Shown here piece by piece: positions 1-9,665 of a stretch of 64,000 bases of DNA. Below the pieces are notes generated by a model, which ran no database searches, had not been told where the DNA came from, and saw nothing but the letters and a program-made list of their open reading frames with translations. The translations under genes were made by a program, and so were the position numbers. Position 1 is the stretch's first letter. Each line of letters starts with the position of its first letter. Source of the DNA: Fontivita pretiosa (GTDB lineage Bacteria; Planctomycetota; Phycisphaerae; Tepidisphaerales; Tepidisphaeraceae); NCBI RefSeq assembly GCF_050410795.1, contig NZ_CP191258.1:1178001-1242000 (forward strand). The letters are read 5' to 3'.

Positions 1-1608
1 CGTCAGCAGCAGCGTGCGGATGTGGCTGCCGTCCACGTCGGCGTCGGTCATGATCACGACCTTGCCGTATCGCCTCTTCTCGATGTCGAAATCATCCCGG
101 ATTCCCGTGCCCAGCGCGCTGATGATCGTGCGGATCTCCTCATGGCCGAGCATCTTCACGAGATTGGCCTTCTCCACGTTCAGCAGCTTGCCGCGCAGCG
201 CCAGAATCGCCTGGATGTTGGAGTCCCGCCCCTGCTTGGCCGATCCACCGGCCGAGTCGCCCTCCACCAGAAACAGCTCGGTTTCCTCGTTGGATTTGCT
301 GCGGCAGTCGGCCAGCTTGCCCGGCAGCGAGTTGCCTTCCAGCGAATTTTTCCGGCGCGTCAGCTCGCGCGCCTTTCGCGCCGCCTCGCGCGCCTCGGCC
401 GCGAGCGTCCCCTTCTCGAAGATCGCCCGCGCCTCCTTCGGATTCTCCTCCAGGTACGCGCCCAGCTTCTCGCTGACCGCCGAGCTGACAAAACCCTCAA
501 CCTCGCTGTTGCCCAGCTTGGTCTTGGTCTGGCCCTCGAACTGCGGCTCGGGAACCTTCACGCTGATCACCGCGATCAGCCCTTCACGAACATCCTCACC
601 GCTGGGGCGAAGGTCCTTCATCAGTCCGTTGGCTTCGGCGTAACGGTTGATCGTGCTGGTCAGCGCGGTCTTGAACCCCGACAGGTGCGTGCCCCCCTCG
701 TGGGTGTTGATGTTGTTCGCGAAGCTCTCGATCGTCTCGTTGTATCCATCGTTGTACTGCATCGCCACCTCGACGACCAGCCGCGTCTGCGGGTCTTCCT
801 TCTTGAAGTGGATCACCGGATGCAGCGTGACCTTGCCGTCGTTGAGGTACTTGACGTACTCGACCAGACCCTGGTCGAACTTGAACTCGTCGCGTTTGCC
901 GGTGCGCTCGTCCTCGATGACGATCTGAAGCCCCTCGTTCAGGTACGCCAGCTCGCGCAGTCGCTTCTGTAGAATCTCGTACTTGAACTCGATGTCCGGG
1001 AAAATCTGCGGATCGGGCTTGAACGTGACCTTCGTGCCGGTCTTGGTGCTCTTGCCGATGACCTTCAGGCTCGAAGCCTTCTTGCCTCGCTCAAACTCCA
1101 TGTGGTGCACCTTGCCCTCGCGCGAGACCTCGACCTCCAGCCATTCGCTCAGCGCGTTGACCACCGATGCCCCCACCCCGTGCAGACCCCCGGTCGTGCG
1201 ATAGGCGCTGTGCTCGTTGTGCTCGAACTTTCCCCCGGCCCCGAGCTTGGCAAACACCACCTCCACCGTCGGCACTTTTTCCGTCGGATGGATACCCACC
1301 GGAATGCCCCGCCCGTCGTCGGCGACGGTGCAGCTTCCGTCGGCGTTGATCCGCACCAGAATGCTCTTGCAGAAACCCGCCATCGCCTCGTCGATCGAGT
1401 TGTCCACGATCTCGTACACCAGGTGGTGCAGTCCGCGCGCAGTGGTGTCGCCGATGTACATTCCCGGACGCGTGCGGACATGTTCGATCCCCTCCAGCAC
1501 CTTGATCATGTTCTCGTTGTACGCGCGCGCCGCCGCCTCAGCGTCGGCCAACGTCGCAGAATCGGACTGGGGGGTTGTCGGATGAACGGGGTTTGGGTTT
1601 TCGGCCAT
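1..1608 (-). CDS. gyrB: DNA gyrase subunit B (3' end outside window)
   Basis: ATPase subunit of DNA gyrase, which introduces negative supercoils together with GyrA. Reading the minus strand from the ATG at 1606-1608, the product starts MAENPNPVHP and then shows the GHKL ATPase signatures: EGIEHVRTRPGMYIG, the EIVDNSIDEA ATP-Mg box, DDGRGIPVG and GGLHGVGASVVNALS. Further on it has the transducer QTKTKLGN and the start of the TOPRIM domain, EGDSAGGSAKQGRD and MTDADVDGSHIRTLLLT. 536 codons lie in the window with no stop; the remaining TOPRIM/tail is off the left edge. A parE paralogue is hard to exclude without the C-terminus, but the motif spacing fits GyrB well. Confidence 0.95.
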   Translation of the reverse strand, partial: MAENPNPVHPTTPQSDSATLADAEAAARAYNENMIKVLEGIEHVRTRPGMYIGDTTARGLHHLVYEIVDNSIDEAMAGFCKSILVRINADGSCTVADDGRGIPVGIHPTEKVPTVEVVFAKLGAGGKFEHNEHSAYRTTGGLHGVGASVVNALSEWLEVEVSREGKVHHMEFERGKKASSLKVIGKSTKTGTKVTFKPDPQIFPDIEFKYEILQKRLRELAYLNEGLQIVIEDERTGKRDEFKFDQGLVEYVKYLNDGKVTLHPVIHFKKEDPQTRLVVEVAMQYNDGYNETIESFANNINTHEGGTHLSGFKTALTSTINRYAEANGLMKDLRPSGEDVREGLIAVISVKVPEPQFEGQTKTKLGNSEVEGFVSSAVSEKLGAYLEENPKEARAIFEKGTLAAEAREAARKARELTRRKNSLEGNSLPGKLADCRSKSNEETELFLVEGDSAGGSAKQGRDSNIQAILALRGKLLNVEKANLVKMLGHEEIRTIISALGTGIRDDFDIEKRRYGKVVIMTDADVDGSHIRTLLLT

Positions 1609-1871
1609 CAGAATACGGCTCCTGCTCTGGGTCTTCGTCTGCTTTTACTGGCTCGGTCAAAGACTGATCATTCAAGGTTCGTGGCGCAAGTCACGGTCGG
1701 CGTGGCCAACCGTGCCGCCGGGATGCAGGTGGACTGGTTATTATCGCGAAAACCTGCCTCAAATACTACGTCACAAGCAAGAAAAAGTGCGGGTATACAG
1801 CAAGCTCCTGATACAACGGAAACCTCGGTTTCTCCTTGCGATTTCAAGCGGTTAGGTAATACCATCGGCTT

Positions 1872-3611
1872 GTGAGCACGCGACAATTCAACGCCCGCGG
1901 CAGCACCTGCCTGCCCAGCGTCTTCGGCGCGATCCTGCTGCTGGGTCTGTTGGGGCTTTTCAGCATCGCGGCAGCGGCGGCGACAACCGAGTCGCTGATC
2001 CAGCGCCTGGGCGATCTGGACCCGCTGCTTCGCGAGCAGGCCGAGAATGAGCTGAAGCAACTTGGGGTCTCGGCTCGGCCGGCGCTGGTCCGCGCCAGCC
2101 GCGGCGACGACCCCGCCGTCGCCGCCGCCGCCGCCAGAGTGCTGCTGGCGCTGCCCTGGGAACAACCTCAGGATCCCCCGGCCGTACGCACCGTGCTTGC
2201 TCGATACGGACAAACCCACGAGGCGATTCGCATCAAGTTCGCCTCGGAACTGGCGGAGTTGCCGGACCAGGCCGGCGTGCCGGCGCTGCTGCGACTGCTG
2301 CTGGAGGATCCCAGCGAGGACGTGTGCTGGAAGATCGTCTCGATGCTGGCGCCGCGGCGCGACGCCCACACGCAGGCCGCCATTCGATCCCTCCAGCCGC
2401 CGGATACTCGCCCTGCCGCTCTGACCCTGGCCGCTCGAGCATGGTTCAACCGCGACCGGAACCGCGCGATCGACATGCTTCGCCGCGCCGTGCAGGCCGA
2501 AGCACGCCAGCCCAGCATCGACGACGGAGAGTTGGACTGGGCCTTTGATCGCCTGGCCGACGAGGCGGTGGCGCGGCGGCAATACCACCAGGCTGCCAAC
2601 CTCCGCCGCCAGCAGGCTGCCAGAATCGGCACCAGCCGCGACGCCTATCCGCTGCCGGTCTACCACCTGTTCGCGCTGCACGCGGACTTCGGCCCGCTCG
2701 ATGGCTTTGAACAGGACGTGCTCAACTACCTTCGCAGCTACGGCGCCAACCCGCCCATGCTCTACGCCCTGTCCAGAATCCTCAGCCGCCAGGCACGCAG
2801 CATCGAAGCCGCGGCGCTGGAGCAGACCGCGCTGGCCGCCAGCCTCACGCCACGATCGCGCTGGCAGACGGGCGAGTTTCTGGCCAGCAGCGGATGGGAC
2901 CATCTGGCCCGTCGCGAGTGGCAAACCCTGCTGGCCTGGGGCGAGCAACCAGAGCTTCAGCCCTACTTGCTTTCAGTGCGTGTGCGTCTGGCGGATCTGG
3001 CGGCGCGCCAGGACTGTCCCGCCGCCGCCATCGAGCATCTCAAGGCCGCTTTGGCACTGGTCAACGCCGCGGGCGGACAGATCTCCGCCACAACCGCCGA
3101 GGGGCGCGTCGTGCACCTTCAGGCCAGACACTTCGCCGCCCAGATCGCCTGGCGAAGCGCCGAACTGGCGCGGCGCGGCGGCGACGCCGATGCCGCCAAT
3201 CGGCATCTGGATGAGCTGCTTCAGCTCCAGCCGCTGGATTCCGGCGTCCTGCTGGACGCCTATCCGCTGCTGGTCGACGCCGGCAGACGCGACGACGCGC
3301 TCAAGGCCTTCCAGAGCACCTGCGCCCAGCAACGCGCCGAGCTCGAGCACAACCCCGACGATGCTTCGCTGCTGAACGAACTGGCCTGGCTGTGCGCGCG
3401 CTGCGACCAGAATCTGCCCGAAGCGCTGGAGCTGGCTCAGCGCGCCGTCATGATGGAACCGGATAACCCCGCGTATCTGGACACGCTGGCCGAAGTCCAC
3501 TTCCGCATGGGCAACGCCGCCGAAGCCGTCCGGCTGGAAACCCGCGCCCTGGAGCTGGACCCCGGCGATGAGTTTATGCTCGAGCAGTTACAGCGATTCG
3601 GCCGCAAGTGA
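1872..3611 (+). CDS. HEAT/TPR repeat protein with N-terminal membrane anchor or signal
   Basis: A 579-residue protein of unknown function. The GTG start is followed by a hydrophobic stretch at about residues 16-37 (FGAILLLGLLGLFSIAAAAA) that should export or anchor it. Residues 40-170 are rich in HEAT-like helical pairs (LGDLDPLLREQAENELKQL, VPALLRLLLEDPSEDV). The rest is alpha-helical with TPR-like units; the last ones, NELAWLCARCDQNLPEALELAQRAVMMEP and YLDTLAEVHFRMGNAAEA, are good TPRs. Such proteins usually scaffold other proteins; no catalytic motif is visible. It is divergent from gyrB with about 260 bp between the starts, and the next gene follows closely. Confidence 0.75.
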   Translation: MSTRQFNARGSTCLPSVFGAILLLGLLGLFSIAAAAATTESLIQRLGDLDPLLREQAENELKQLGVSARPALVRASRGDDPAVAAAAARVLLALPWEQPQDPPAVRTVLARYGQTHEAIRIKFASELAELPDQAGVPALLRLLLEDPSEDVCWKIVSMLAPRRDAHTQAAIRSLQPPDTRPAALTLAARAWFNRDRNRAIDMLRRAVQAEARQPSIDDGELDWAFDRLADEAVARRQYHQAANLRRQQAARIGTSRDAYPLPVYHLFALHADFGPLDGFEQDVLNYLRSYGANPPMLYALSRILSRQARSIEAAALEQTALAASLTPRSRWQTGEFLASSGWDHLARREWQTLLAWGEQPELQPYLLSVRVRLADLAARQDCPAAAIEHLKAALALVNAAGGQISATTAEGRVVHLQARHFAAQIAWRSAELARRGGDADAANRHLDELLQLQPLDSGVLLDAYPLLVDAGRRDDALKAFQSTCAQQRAELEHNPDDASLLNELAWLCARCDQNLPEALELAQRAVMMEPDNPAYLDTLAEVHFRMGNAAEAVRLETRALELDPGDEFMLEQLQRFGRK

Positions 3612-3664
3612 ACGTCGCGTTGTGCGCCCGGAATCGCCACGGACAGCGATATACTCTTGAACTG

Positions 3665-4471
3665 ATGTTCCGCCTCACGCGCGAAGTGCGATTTGCCGTC
3701 AATCTCGCCTCCGACGAGCAGTTGGATCAGCCCGCGCCAAGCAACAGCTACGGCGGGTATCCCACGCTCACGGGCTTCGGGCAGTATTTCACGGTTCAGG
3801 TCACCATCGAGGGCCAGCCGGATCCCAACACCTGCTACCTGCGCAATATCAGGGAAATCGACCAGGCGGTTCGTCGGAAACTGATCCCCGCGATCAGCGA
3901 CAACTTTGCTCTGGCGGCGTCCGGCCGCGCCAACACCGCCGGACTGCTGCCGTCGGCTGCTTTTTCCGTCCTGCATGACGCCTTTGCGCCTGATCGCCTG
4001 CATGCCATCACCATCTGGCTGACCCCGTTTCTTTCCATCAGCCAGCTTGCTTCGGAGCGACCGATGACACGTTTGAGTCAGAAGTTTGAGTTCTGTGCAT
4101 CGCATCGCCTGCACAACCCCAGGCTCCCGGATGAAACCAATCGCCGAATCTACGGCAAGTGCAACAACCCTTCCGGGCATGGACACAACTACGAGCTTCA
4201 GGTGACGCTGCGCGGCACGCCCAACGACAACGGTCTGCTCGTGGACGTGCCGGCGTTCGAGCGGATCGTCAAGCAGCACGTCATCGACAGGCTTGATCAC
4301 ACCAACCTGAACATCGACGTGCCGGAGTTTCGCGACGTGATCCCCACCGTCGAAAACATCGCGATGATCATCTACCGGATGCTGAAGAGCCGCATGACAG
4401 GCATCGGCGCCGAACTGGCCAGCGTCACCGTCTGGGAAACACCAAAGACCTGGTGCGAGTACAGCGAATAG
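3665..4471 (+). CDS. 6-pyruvoyl-tetrahydropterin synthase/QueD-like protein, tandem T-fold
   Basis: Two T-fold (6-PTPS/QueD) domains in one chain. The C-terminal domain (about residues 138-268) has the family hallmarks: zinc histidines in ASHRLH and GHGHNY, the catalytic cysteine in GKCNNPSG, LDHTNLN, TVENIA and a final glutamate in VTVWETP. QueD makes 6-carboxytetrahydropterin for queuosine; PTPS acts in tetrahydrobiopterin synthesis. The sequence alone does not decide between them. The N-terminal copy (REVRFAVN ... FGQYFTVQVTI) keeps the strand pattern but lacks the zinc histidines, so it looks structural. A longer GTG start at 3608 overlaps the previous gene; the ATG at 3665 begins the fold directly and is preferred. 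Confidence 0.8.
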   Translation: MFRLTREVRFAVNLASDEQLDQPAPSNSYGGYPTLTGFGQYFTVQVTIEGQPDPNTCYLRNIREIDQAVRRKLIPAISDNFALAASGRANTAGLLPSAAFSVLHDAFAPDRLHAITIWLTPFLSISQLASERPMTRLSQKFEFCASHRLHNPRLPDETNRRIYGKCNNPSGHGHNYELQVTLRGTPNDNGLLVDVPAFERIVKQHVIDRLDHTNLNIDVPEFRDVIPTVENIAMIIYRMLKSRMTGIGAELASVTVWETPKTWCEYSE

Positions 4472-4557
4472 ACAGCGCGACCACGGCAAACGCTGTTTTG
4501 CCGGACTTCGCGCTGTGCGCGGCTGATGCAGCGTGCTGACCCTGCTTGCCCCGGGGA

Positions 4558-6117
4558 TCACTCCGCCTGAACGTAGTCCGACTCGACGTAATGATCCAGG
4601 ATCTCGAACGTCGTGGCCGGGTCGGTGACCTTGCCCCACACGATAATCGTCTTGGGATTGGCACTGGTTGGACCGGATTTGATCACGCTCCACTGCTGGC
4701 CGACGCGGATGACTCCGCCCTCAAGCCGGGATCGCTCGCGGTCTCGCAGCGTTGCGCGTCGCTGCGGTGCAGCGGGCAGGTCCTGGCTCAGCGTCATCTC
4801 GGTGACGTATCGCCGCTGATCGAAGCTGCGGCTGGCAATCTCGCCGGAGAGCCGAATCTTCGGCCTGGAGGTGCTGCGATCTTCCTGATTGTCCGCGATG
4901 ACGTTGTCGTGCATGACCGTGATCACCCCCCCCTCGCGACCCGCCACCCCGCCCTGGTTGGCCACGATCACGTTCCGCAGCAGTTCTGCCCGGCCCCATC
5001 GGCTGACGCGGATGCCTCCCGGACCGCCCCGGATCGTCTGGTTGCCGGCAATCAGATTGCTCTCGATCTTCACCGGCGCGTCGGGCATCAGATCGTGCCG
5101 CTCGCCCTGTTCATCGTAATACAGGTTGCCCATGACGTAGATTCCGCCGCCGTCGTCGCCGGAGAGATTGCCCACGATCCAGTTGTAATTGATCGGCGGC
5201 GCGGAGTTGCCCTCGACCCAGATCCCTCCGCCGTCGTTGTTGATCGGCGCAGAACCCAGCACGATGGCATTGAACGAAATCTGCGGAGAGCTGGCGGCGT
5301 TGACCGCGATCGCCCCGCCGGGCGAGCTGCGCGAACCCTTCTTGCCGTGAAATTCCGTGTCGTCCCTGATACCCGCGACGTTGTTGGCGAAAACGTTTCG
5401 CAGGATCTTCGCCTCGACGTTGTTTCGGCAGGTGATTCCCGCGCCGGCGCCCGCGTCGGTCGTGTTCTCACAGATCAGGTTGTTCGCCACGTACGCGCGC
5501 GAGCCATTCAACAGCGCGATGCCCGCACCCTCGTTGGCCGCCTGCTTGCCCAGCGGCGGCTTGAGCCACGCCGGCGCCGGCAGGTTGTTGGCCATGATGA
5601 TGTTGTTGACGATCGTCGGCGAGGTTCCGTCGCAAATGATCCCCCCGCCCGAGCCGTCGTGATGGCCGTTGGTGATGACAAAACCGTCGATGCGGGCATC
5701 ATCCGCGCCGATGACGACCGGACCCTTCTTCTGCGCATCGAGGATCGTCGCGTTCTCATACACGTCGCGCGTCTTCCAGTCTCCGCCCGGAGCAAATCCG
5801 CCATACAGATCGACGAACGGCTTGAGCTGGATGCGCGATTCGTTGTACGTCCCGGCGGCAACCAGAATCGCATACCGATTCTGTTTCGACGCGTCCTTGA
5901 TCGCGCCCAGGGCATCCGAAACCGAACGATGCTCGGCATCCGGGGCCACGTGAAGGATCCTGGCGTACTGCCTGGCGTCTACCGCGCGCGGGATCGGCCC
6001 CACCTGCTCCATCGGCGGCATCTCCGCCGGCGCCACCGCCCCGGCCGCCCAGGAGCAGATTCCAACTATTGCAACCATGCATGCAATGAAATGCCCCCGC
6101 CAGCTCGAGCTAGACAT
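4558..6117 (-). CDS. Secreted right-handed beta-helix protein
   Basis: About 519 residues. The ATG at 6115-6117 sits behind a strong ribosome site (GGGAGGT) and opens a signal peptide (RGHFIACMVAIVGICSWAAGAVA), so this start is preferred over an in-frame one 27 bp upstream. The mature part begins with a DUF1565-type segment (ILHVAPDAEHRSVSDALGAI ... YAILVAAGTYNESRIQL), which opens many parallel beta-helix proteins. It continues with repeated short strands such as GGGIICDGTSPTIVNNIIMAN, GAGIALLNGSRAYVANNLI and GGGIWVEGNSAPPINYNWIVGN. Such folds occur in polysaccharide lyases and surface proteins; no catalytic residues can be assigned, so the substrate is unknown. Confidence 0.8.
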   Translation of the reverse strand: MSSSSWRGHFIACMVAIVGICSWAAGAVAPAEMPPMEQVGPIPRAVDARQYARILHVAPDAEHRSVSDALGAIKDASKQNRYAILVAAGTYNESRIQLKPFVDLYGGFAPGGDWKTRDVYENATILDAQKKGPVVIGADDARIDGFVITNGHHDGSGGGIICDGTSPTIVNNIIMANNLPAPAWLKPPLGKQAANEGAGIALLNGSRAYVANNLICENTTDAGAGAGITCRNNVEAKILRNVFANNVAGIRDDTEFHGKKGSRSSPGGAIAVNAASSPQISFNAIVLGSAPINNDGGGIWVEGNSAPPINYNWIVGNLSGDDGGGIYVMGNLYYDEQGERHDLMPDAPVKIESNLIAGNQTIRGGPGGIRVSRWGRAELLRNVIVANQGGVAGREGGVITVMHDNVIADNQEDRSTSRPKIRLSGEIASRSFDQRRYVTEMTLSQDLPAAPQRRATLRDRERSRLEGGVIRVGQQWSVIKSGPTSANPKTIIVWGKVTDPATTFEILDHYVESDYVQAE

Positions 6118-6190
6118 CGTAGACCTCCCATGAGCCGCCGCCATCGACGGGCTTCCGCTTCCCCCTTTATCTGTCCGCCTTCTGCCTTTG

Positions 6191-6730
6191 TTACAACGTT
6201 TCCACTCGGATGTTGGTGTTCGTGTAGATGCAAAGATCGGCGGCGATCTTCAGTGCTGCCTCGACGATCTGGCTGGCCGAGAGTTGGGAATGCTGGAGCA
6301 GCGCCTTGGCTGCCGCGGCGGCGAAGGGCCCGCCCGAGCCGATCCCGATGATCCCGTCGCTGGGTTCGATCACATCCCCGGCGCCGCTGACGATCAGGCT
6401 GGTGGTTTTGTCGGCCACCGCCAGCATCGCCTCCAGCCGCCGAAGCACCCGGTCGGTCCGCCATTCCTTGGCCAGCTCGATCACCGCCCGCCGCGTGTTG
6501 TCCGGATAGTCCCCCAGCTTTTTCTCAAACCGCTCCAGCAGCGCGAACGCGTCGGCGGCGCTGCCGGCAAAACCGCACAGTACCTTGCCGTTGCCCAGCC
6601 GACGAACCTTTACCGCATCCGCCTTGGCCACGACGTTCCCCAGCGTTACCTGTCCATCGCCGCCCAGGGCCACCTCCTGGCCGCGGCGAACGCTCAGAAT
6701 CGTGGTCGATCTCGCCGGACGTTGCTTCAT
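6191..6730 (-). CDS. hslV: ATP-dependent protease proteolytic subunit HslV
   Basis: Threonine peptidase of the two-ring HslUV (ClpYQ) protease. The ATG at 6730 has GGAGGAA about 11 bases upstream. The product begins MKQRPARSTTILSVRRG; Thr9 is the expected N-terminal nucleophile after removal of a short propeptide, as in other HslV proteins. Further matches are GGDGQVTLG, KVLCGFAGSAADAFALLERFE, LEAMLAVADKTTSLIVSG, DGIIGIGSGGPFAAAAAKAL and TNTNIRVETL, and the length of about 179 residues is normal. The ATPase partner hslU is not adjacent on either side, which is less common because hslV-hslU is usually an operon. Confidence 0.95.
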   Translation of the reverse strand: MKQRPARSTTILSVRRGQEVALGGDGQVTLGNVVAKADAVKVRRLGNGKVLCGFAGSAADAFALLERFEKKLGDYPDNTRRAVIELAKEWRTDRVLRRLEAMLAVADKTTSLIVSGAGDVIEPSDGIIGIGSGGPFAAAAAKALLQHSQLSASQIVEAALKIAADLCIYTNTNIRVETL

Positions 6731-6917
6731 GCGATACGATTCCTCCACCGACGCGATGCCGCGCCTGGCTCTGCTGGTCTGGTTCTACCCCGCTGCGCGC
6801 GGCACGGCAAGCCGCGACCAGCACGCCAGCTACCCGGGCACGCGCCCAATTGCCCGTGATACGCCATCAGCACATGCTCCGCCAGATTGATCCGCTCGCC
6901 GCACACCGCACAGCCAC

Positions 6918-9173
6918 GTGAGCGTCACCACCCCCATCCCGATGCTGATCGCAACCACGCTGCTGGCAGGAATCGCCGCCGTCGTGCTGTGGCGGCGGCC
7001 AGCAGGCTCATGGCTGGTGCATGCACTTCTGCTGACAGGCACTGCACTGCTGGCCGCAGCAGCGGGCAATCCGTCGATTCAGATCCCCCAGCGCGGACAG
7101 GTGGTGGTGATGGTGGATTGCTCGGCCAGCACCCGCACCGCCCGCTTTCGTGATGAACGATTCCTTCATCGCCGCATCGATGAACTGGTTGACGGGTCGG
7201 GATATCGGGTTGTCAGGTTTTCGGACGACAGCGCGCCGGCGACGCAATACGAGCCTTCGCCCGATGCCGCCGCGATCGTGCTTTTCAGCGATGGTCGATT
7301 TGCCCTGCCAGCGGACCCCGGCCCGCCGACCTACCCGGTGGTTGATCCGAATCTGGAATCGCCGTCGGATGCTGCTGTGGTCCGCCTCGAGCCGCGCGAC
7401 GGCTCGGATCATCCGATTGCCGTCACGATCCGAAACACCGGCCCGCCGCGAAGGCTGCTGTCCCCCGGCCCGACCACGGCGTCCACAGGCACCACCATCG
7501 TGTCCGGCCAGGCCTTCGCACGCGGCAGGGTCGCCGCGCAACTGGCGCCGGGCGACGCCTGGCCGGAAAACGACCGGCTTTCGCTGTACTGGCCGCCTCC
7601 GCAACGCGCCCTGCGCTGGTGGATCGGCGATTCGCCGCCCCCGGCTGCGGATGAGTGGCAGGCCATGCTCCCGGCGCAGCTTCCGGTCGATGCGGCAGAG
7701 TACCTGTCGGCGGCGGCGATCGTACTGGCCAACGTCCCGGCCGATGCCCTCTCGGACATCCAACAGCAGCGGCTGGTGCAGTACGTGCGCGACCTGGGCG
7801 GCGGGCTGGTGATCGTCGGCGGACAGCACGCCTTCGCCGCAGGCAGCTACCCGGGCAGCCAGATCGAATCGATCTCGCCACTGGCCAGCACACCCCCTGA
7901 GCCGGCAAGGCAGTGGATTCTGCTGGCCGACGCCAGCGGCTCGATGGCGGCCCCGATCGCTGCGGACTCGCCGCACATCACGCGCTGGCAGCGCGCCGCC
8001 GAGGCACTGATGGCGATCCTGCGGCACCTGCCCGCCGATGAACCGGTCAGCGTCGGCTGTTTCGCCCGCGACCTGCAATTCTGGTCCCAGGCTCGCTCCG
8101 CCGCGCAAACCGCAAGCCTGCAACTGCCCACCGGCCAGATCGCGCCACACGGCCCGACGAACCTCCAGCTCGCGCTTGAATCCATCGCATCCCAGCTCGA
8201 CGGTTCGCTGGCCACGGAGCTGCTGCTGATCACCGACGCCGACGCCACCATCGACAATCCAGATGCCCTCGCCGCGACACTGGCGCAAAAGAGGCTCCGC
8301 CTGCACCTGCTGGCCACTTCCGACCCATCGCGCTCCGCTGTGTCCAGGCTCGTAGCTGCAACCGGCGGAACGATCCTCAACCAGACCAATCCGCATCGAT
8401 GGATCGAAGCCGCCACCCATCTGGCGCGACAGGCGATGCCCGACCTGCTCGTGCGATCGCCCCTTTCCGTTCAGTTCACCGGCGAGCTTGCGTCGCTGCC
8501 GACCCGCACGCTGACGCTGTCGAATCGCACCTGGCTGCGCCGCGATGCCATCGAAGTGGCCCGCGCCTCTTTCGATGGCCAGCACATCCCGCTGGGCGCC
8601 CACTGGCAATTCGGCGCCGGTCGAGTCGCGGCGCTGGCATTCGAAGCGATGCCCGACGAACTGTTCGCCATCACAGTCCTGGTCGAGCACCCGCCACGCG
8701 ATCCCCGATTCACCGTCACCTGGCAAACCGATTCGAGCCTGAGCGTCTGTGTTGACGCCATTGACAACGGCACTTTCCTCAACAGGCTGGACCTGAAACT
8801 GGACCTGCTTGACCCGGCCAGACCCGACCTCAGCGTCACCACGTTGACATTGAATCAGGTGGCACCCGGGCGCTACTCGATCGATGTGCCCTCACCGCGG
8901 AGCACGCTCCTGGCCCGGTTGAGACTCGACGGACAGACCCTTGATCGCCGCGCCATCGCCGAACGATATCCGCCGGAGTTCGACGCGCTCGGCAACGACC
9001 ACCAGGCCATGAAGCGTCTGGCAGAAAGCACCGGCGGGCAGGTGATCTTCCCCAATCAGACCGGGCCGATCGACTTTCGCTGGCCACTGCGAAAACTGCC
9101 GCTGCTGCCAATCCTCTGCATCGCCAGCGGCGCCATGATCGCCCTGGCCCTGATCGTCTGGAAACTGACATGA
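6918..9173 (+). CDS. Von Willebrand factor A domain membrane protein
   Basis: A 751-residue protein. The N-terminus holds two membrane segments (about residues 9-25 and 33-50), and a third closes the C-terminus (LPLLPILCIASGAMIALALIVWKL). Just after the second segment, VVVMVDCSASTRT resembles a MIDAS DxSxS motif. A clearer one, LLADASGSMAAP, starts at about residue 336 and is followed by a typical vWA core (LQLALESIASQLDG, ELLLITDADATI). The middle region also carries a GATase1-like stretch (GGGLVIVGGQHAFAAGSYPG) as found in BatA/BatB-type and DUF1194-like planctomycete proteins. The start is GTG, and an ATG 24 bp further on is possible. Its role is unknown; metal-dependent protein binding at the membrane is likely. 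Confidence 0.75.
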   Translation: MSVTTPIPMLIATTLLAGIAAVVLWRRPAGSWLVHALLLTGTALLAAAAGNPSIQIPQRGQVVVMVDCSASTRTARFRDERFLHRRIDELVDGSGYRVVRFSDDSAPATQYEPSPDAAAIVLFSDGRFALPADPGPPTYPVVDPNLESPSDAAVVRLEPRDGSDHPIAVTIRNTGPPRRLLSPGPTTASTGTTIVSGQAFARGRVAAQLAPGDAWPENDRLSLYWPPPQRALRWWIGDSPPPAADEWQAMLPAQLPVDAAEYLSAAAIVLANVPADALSDIQQQRLVQYVRDLGGGLVIVGGQHAFAAGSYPGSQIESISPLASTPPEPARQWILLADASGSMAAPIAADSPHITRWQRAAEALMAILRHLPADEPVSVGCFARDLQFWSQARSAAQTASLQLPTGQIAPHGPTNLQLALESIASQLDGSLATELLLITDADATIDNPDALAATLAQKRLRLHLLATSDPSRSAVSRLVAATGGTILNQTNPHRWIEAATHLARQAMPDLLVRSPLSVQFTGELASLPTRTLTLSNRTWLRRDAIEVARASFDGQHIPLGAHWQFGAGRVAALAFEAMPDELFAITVLVEHPPRDPRFTVTWQTDSSLSVCVDAIDNGTFLNRLDLKLDLLDPARPDLSVTTLTLNQVAPGRYSIDVPSPRSTLLARLRLDGQTLDRRAIAERYPPEFDALGNDHQAMKRLAESTGGQVIFPNQTGPIDFRWPLRKLPLLPILCIASGAMIALALIVWKLT

Positions 9174-9225
9174 TTCGGCTCTACCTCAGGACCAATCGGG
9201 CCGTTACGCTGTGGGCAGACACGTC

Positions 9226-9665
9226 ATGCTCATGCCCGGCCAATCCTTTCGCGGCCCGTTGCCGCCACTGACGCCGCAGCAGCGCGAGCTGCGCCAGCAA
9301 CTGTTTGATCATGTGAACATGCTCGCTGGCGTGATCGGACAGCGGAACGTCTACACCTCTGGCAGCCTCGAGTCCACGATCGCCTACCTCAGCCGCATCT
9401 GGCGAGATCAGGGCTACGAGGTGCGCGAGCAGCCGTACCCGATCCATAACACAATGGTCAAAAACCTGGAGGTGGAGATTCGCGGCGAAACCCGGCCCGA
9501 CGAAATCGTCATCGTCGGCGCGCACTACGACACCCCCCTGGGCGTGCCGGGCGCCAACGACAACGCCAGTGGAGTCGCGGCGATGCTGGAGATTTCGCGG
9601 CTGTTGCGACAGCCCACGCCCGCGCGAACACTGCGATTCGTCGCTTTCGTCAACGAGGAACCACC
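9226..9665 (+). pseudogene. M28 family zinc peptidase, 5' part (split by insertion sequence)
   Basis: N-terminal half of an M28 (aminopeptidase Y/Iap-like) metallopeptidase. It shows the first zinc ligands in GAHYDTP (H100, D102) and GANDNASGV (D112), and the catalytic glutamate in FVNEEPP (E144/E145). Immediately after NEEPP the reading frame enters an insertion sequence and ends a few codons later. The frame resumes at 10738 with FFQTEAMGS. The last nine bases, 9657-9665 (GGAACCACC), are repeated after the element, so removing the element and one copy restores one open frame of about 308 residues. The gene is therefore inactivated at its active site, apparently recently because nothing else is damaged. 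Confidence 0.85.

Noticed and set aside
1668..2948. 426-residue minus-strand frame opposite the HEAT/TPR gene
   Set aside because: Antisense of a repeat-rich GC gene; the plus-strand frame has a signal segment and TPR units.
9170..9276. ATG overlapping the vWA stop as the start of the M28 gene
   Set aside because: That frame stops within about 35 codons and does not join the peptidase frame.
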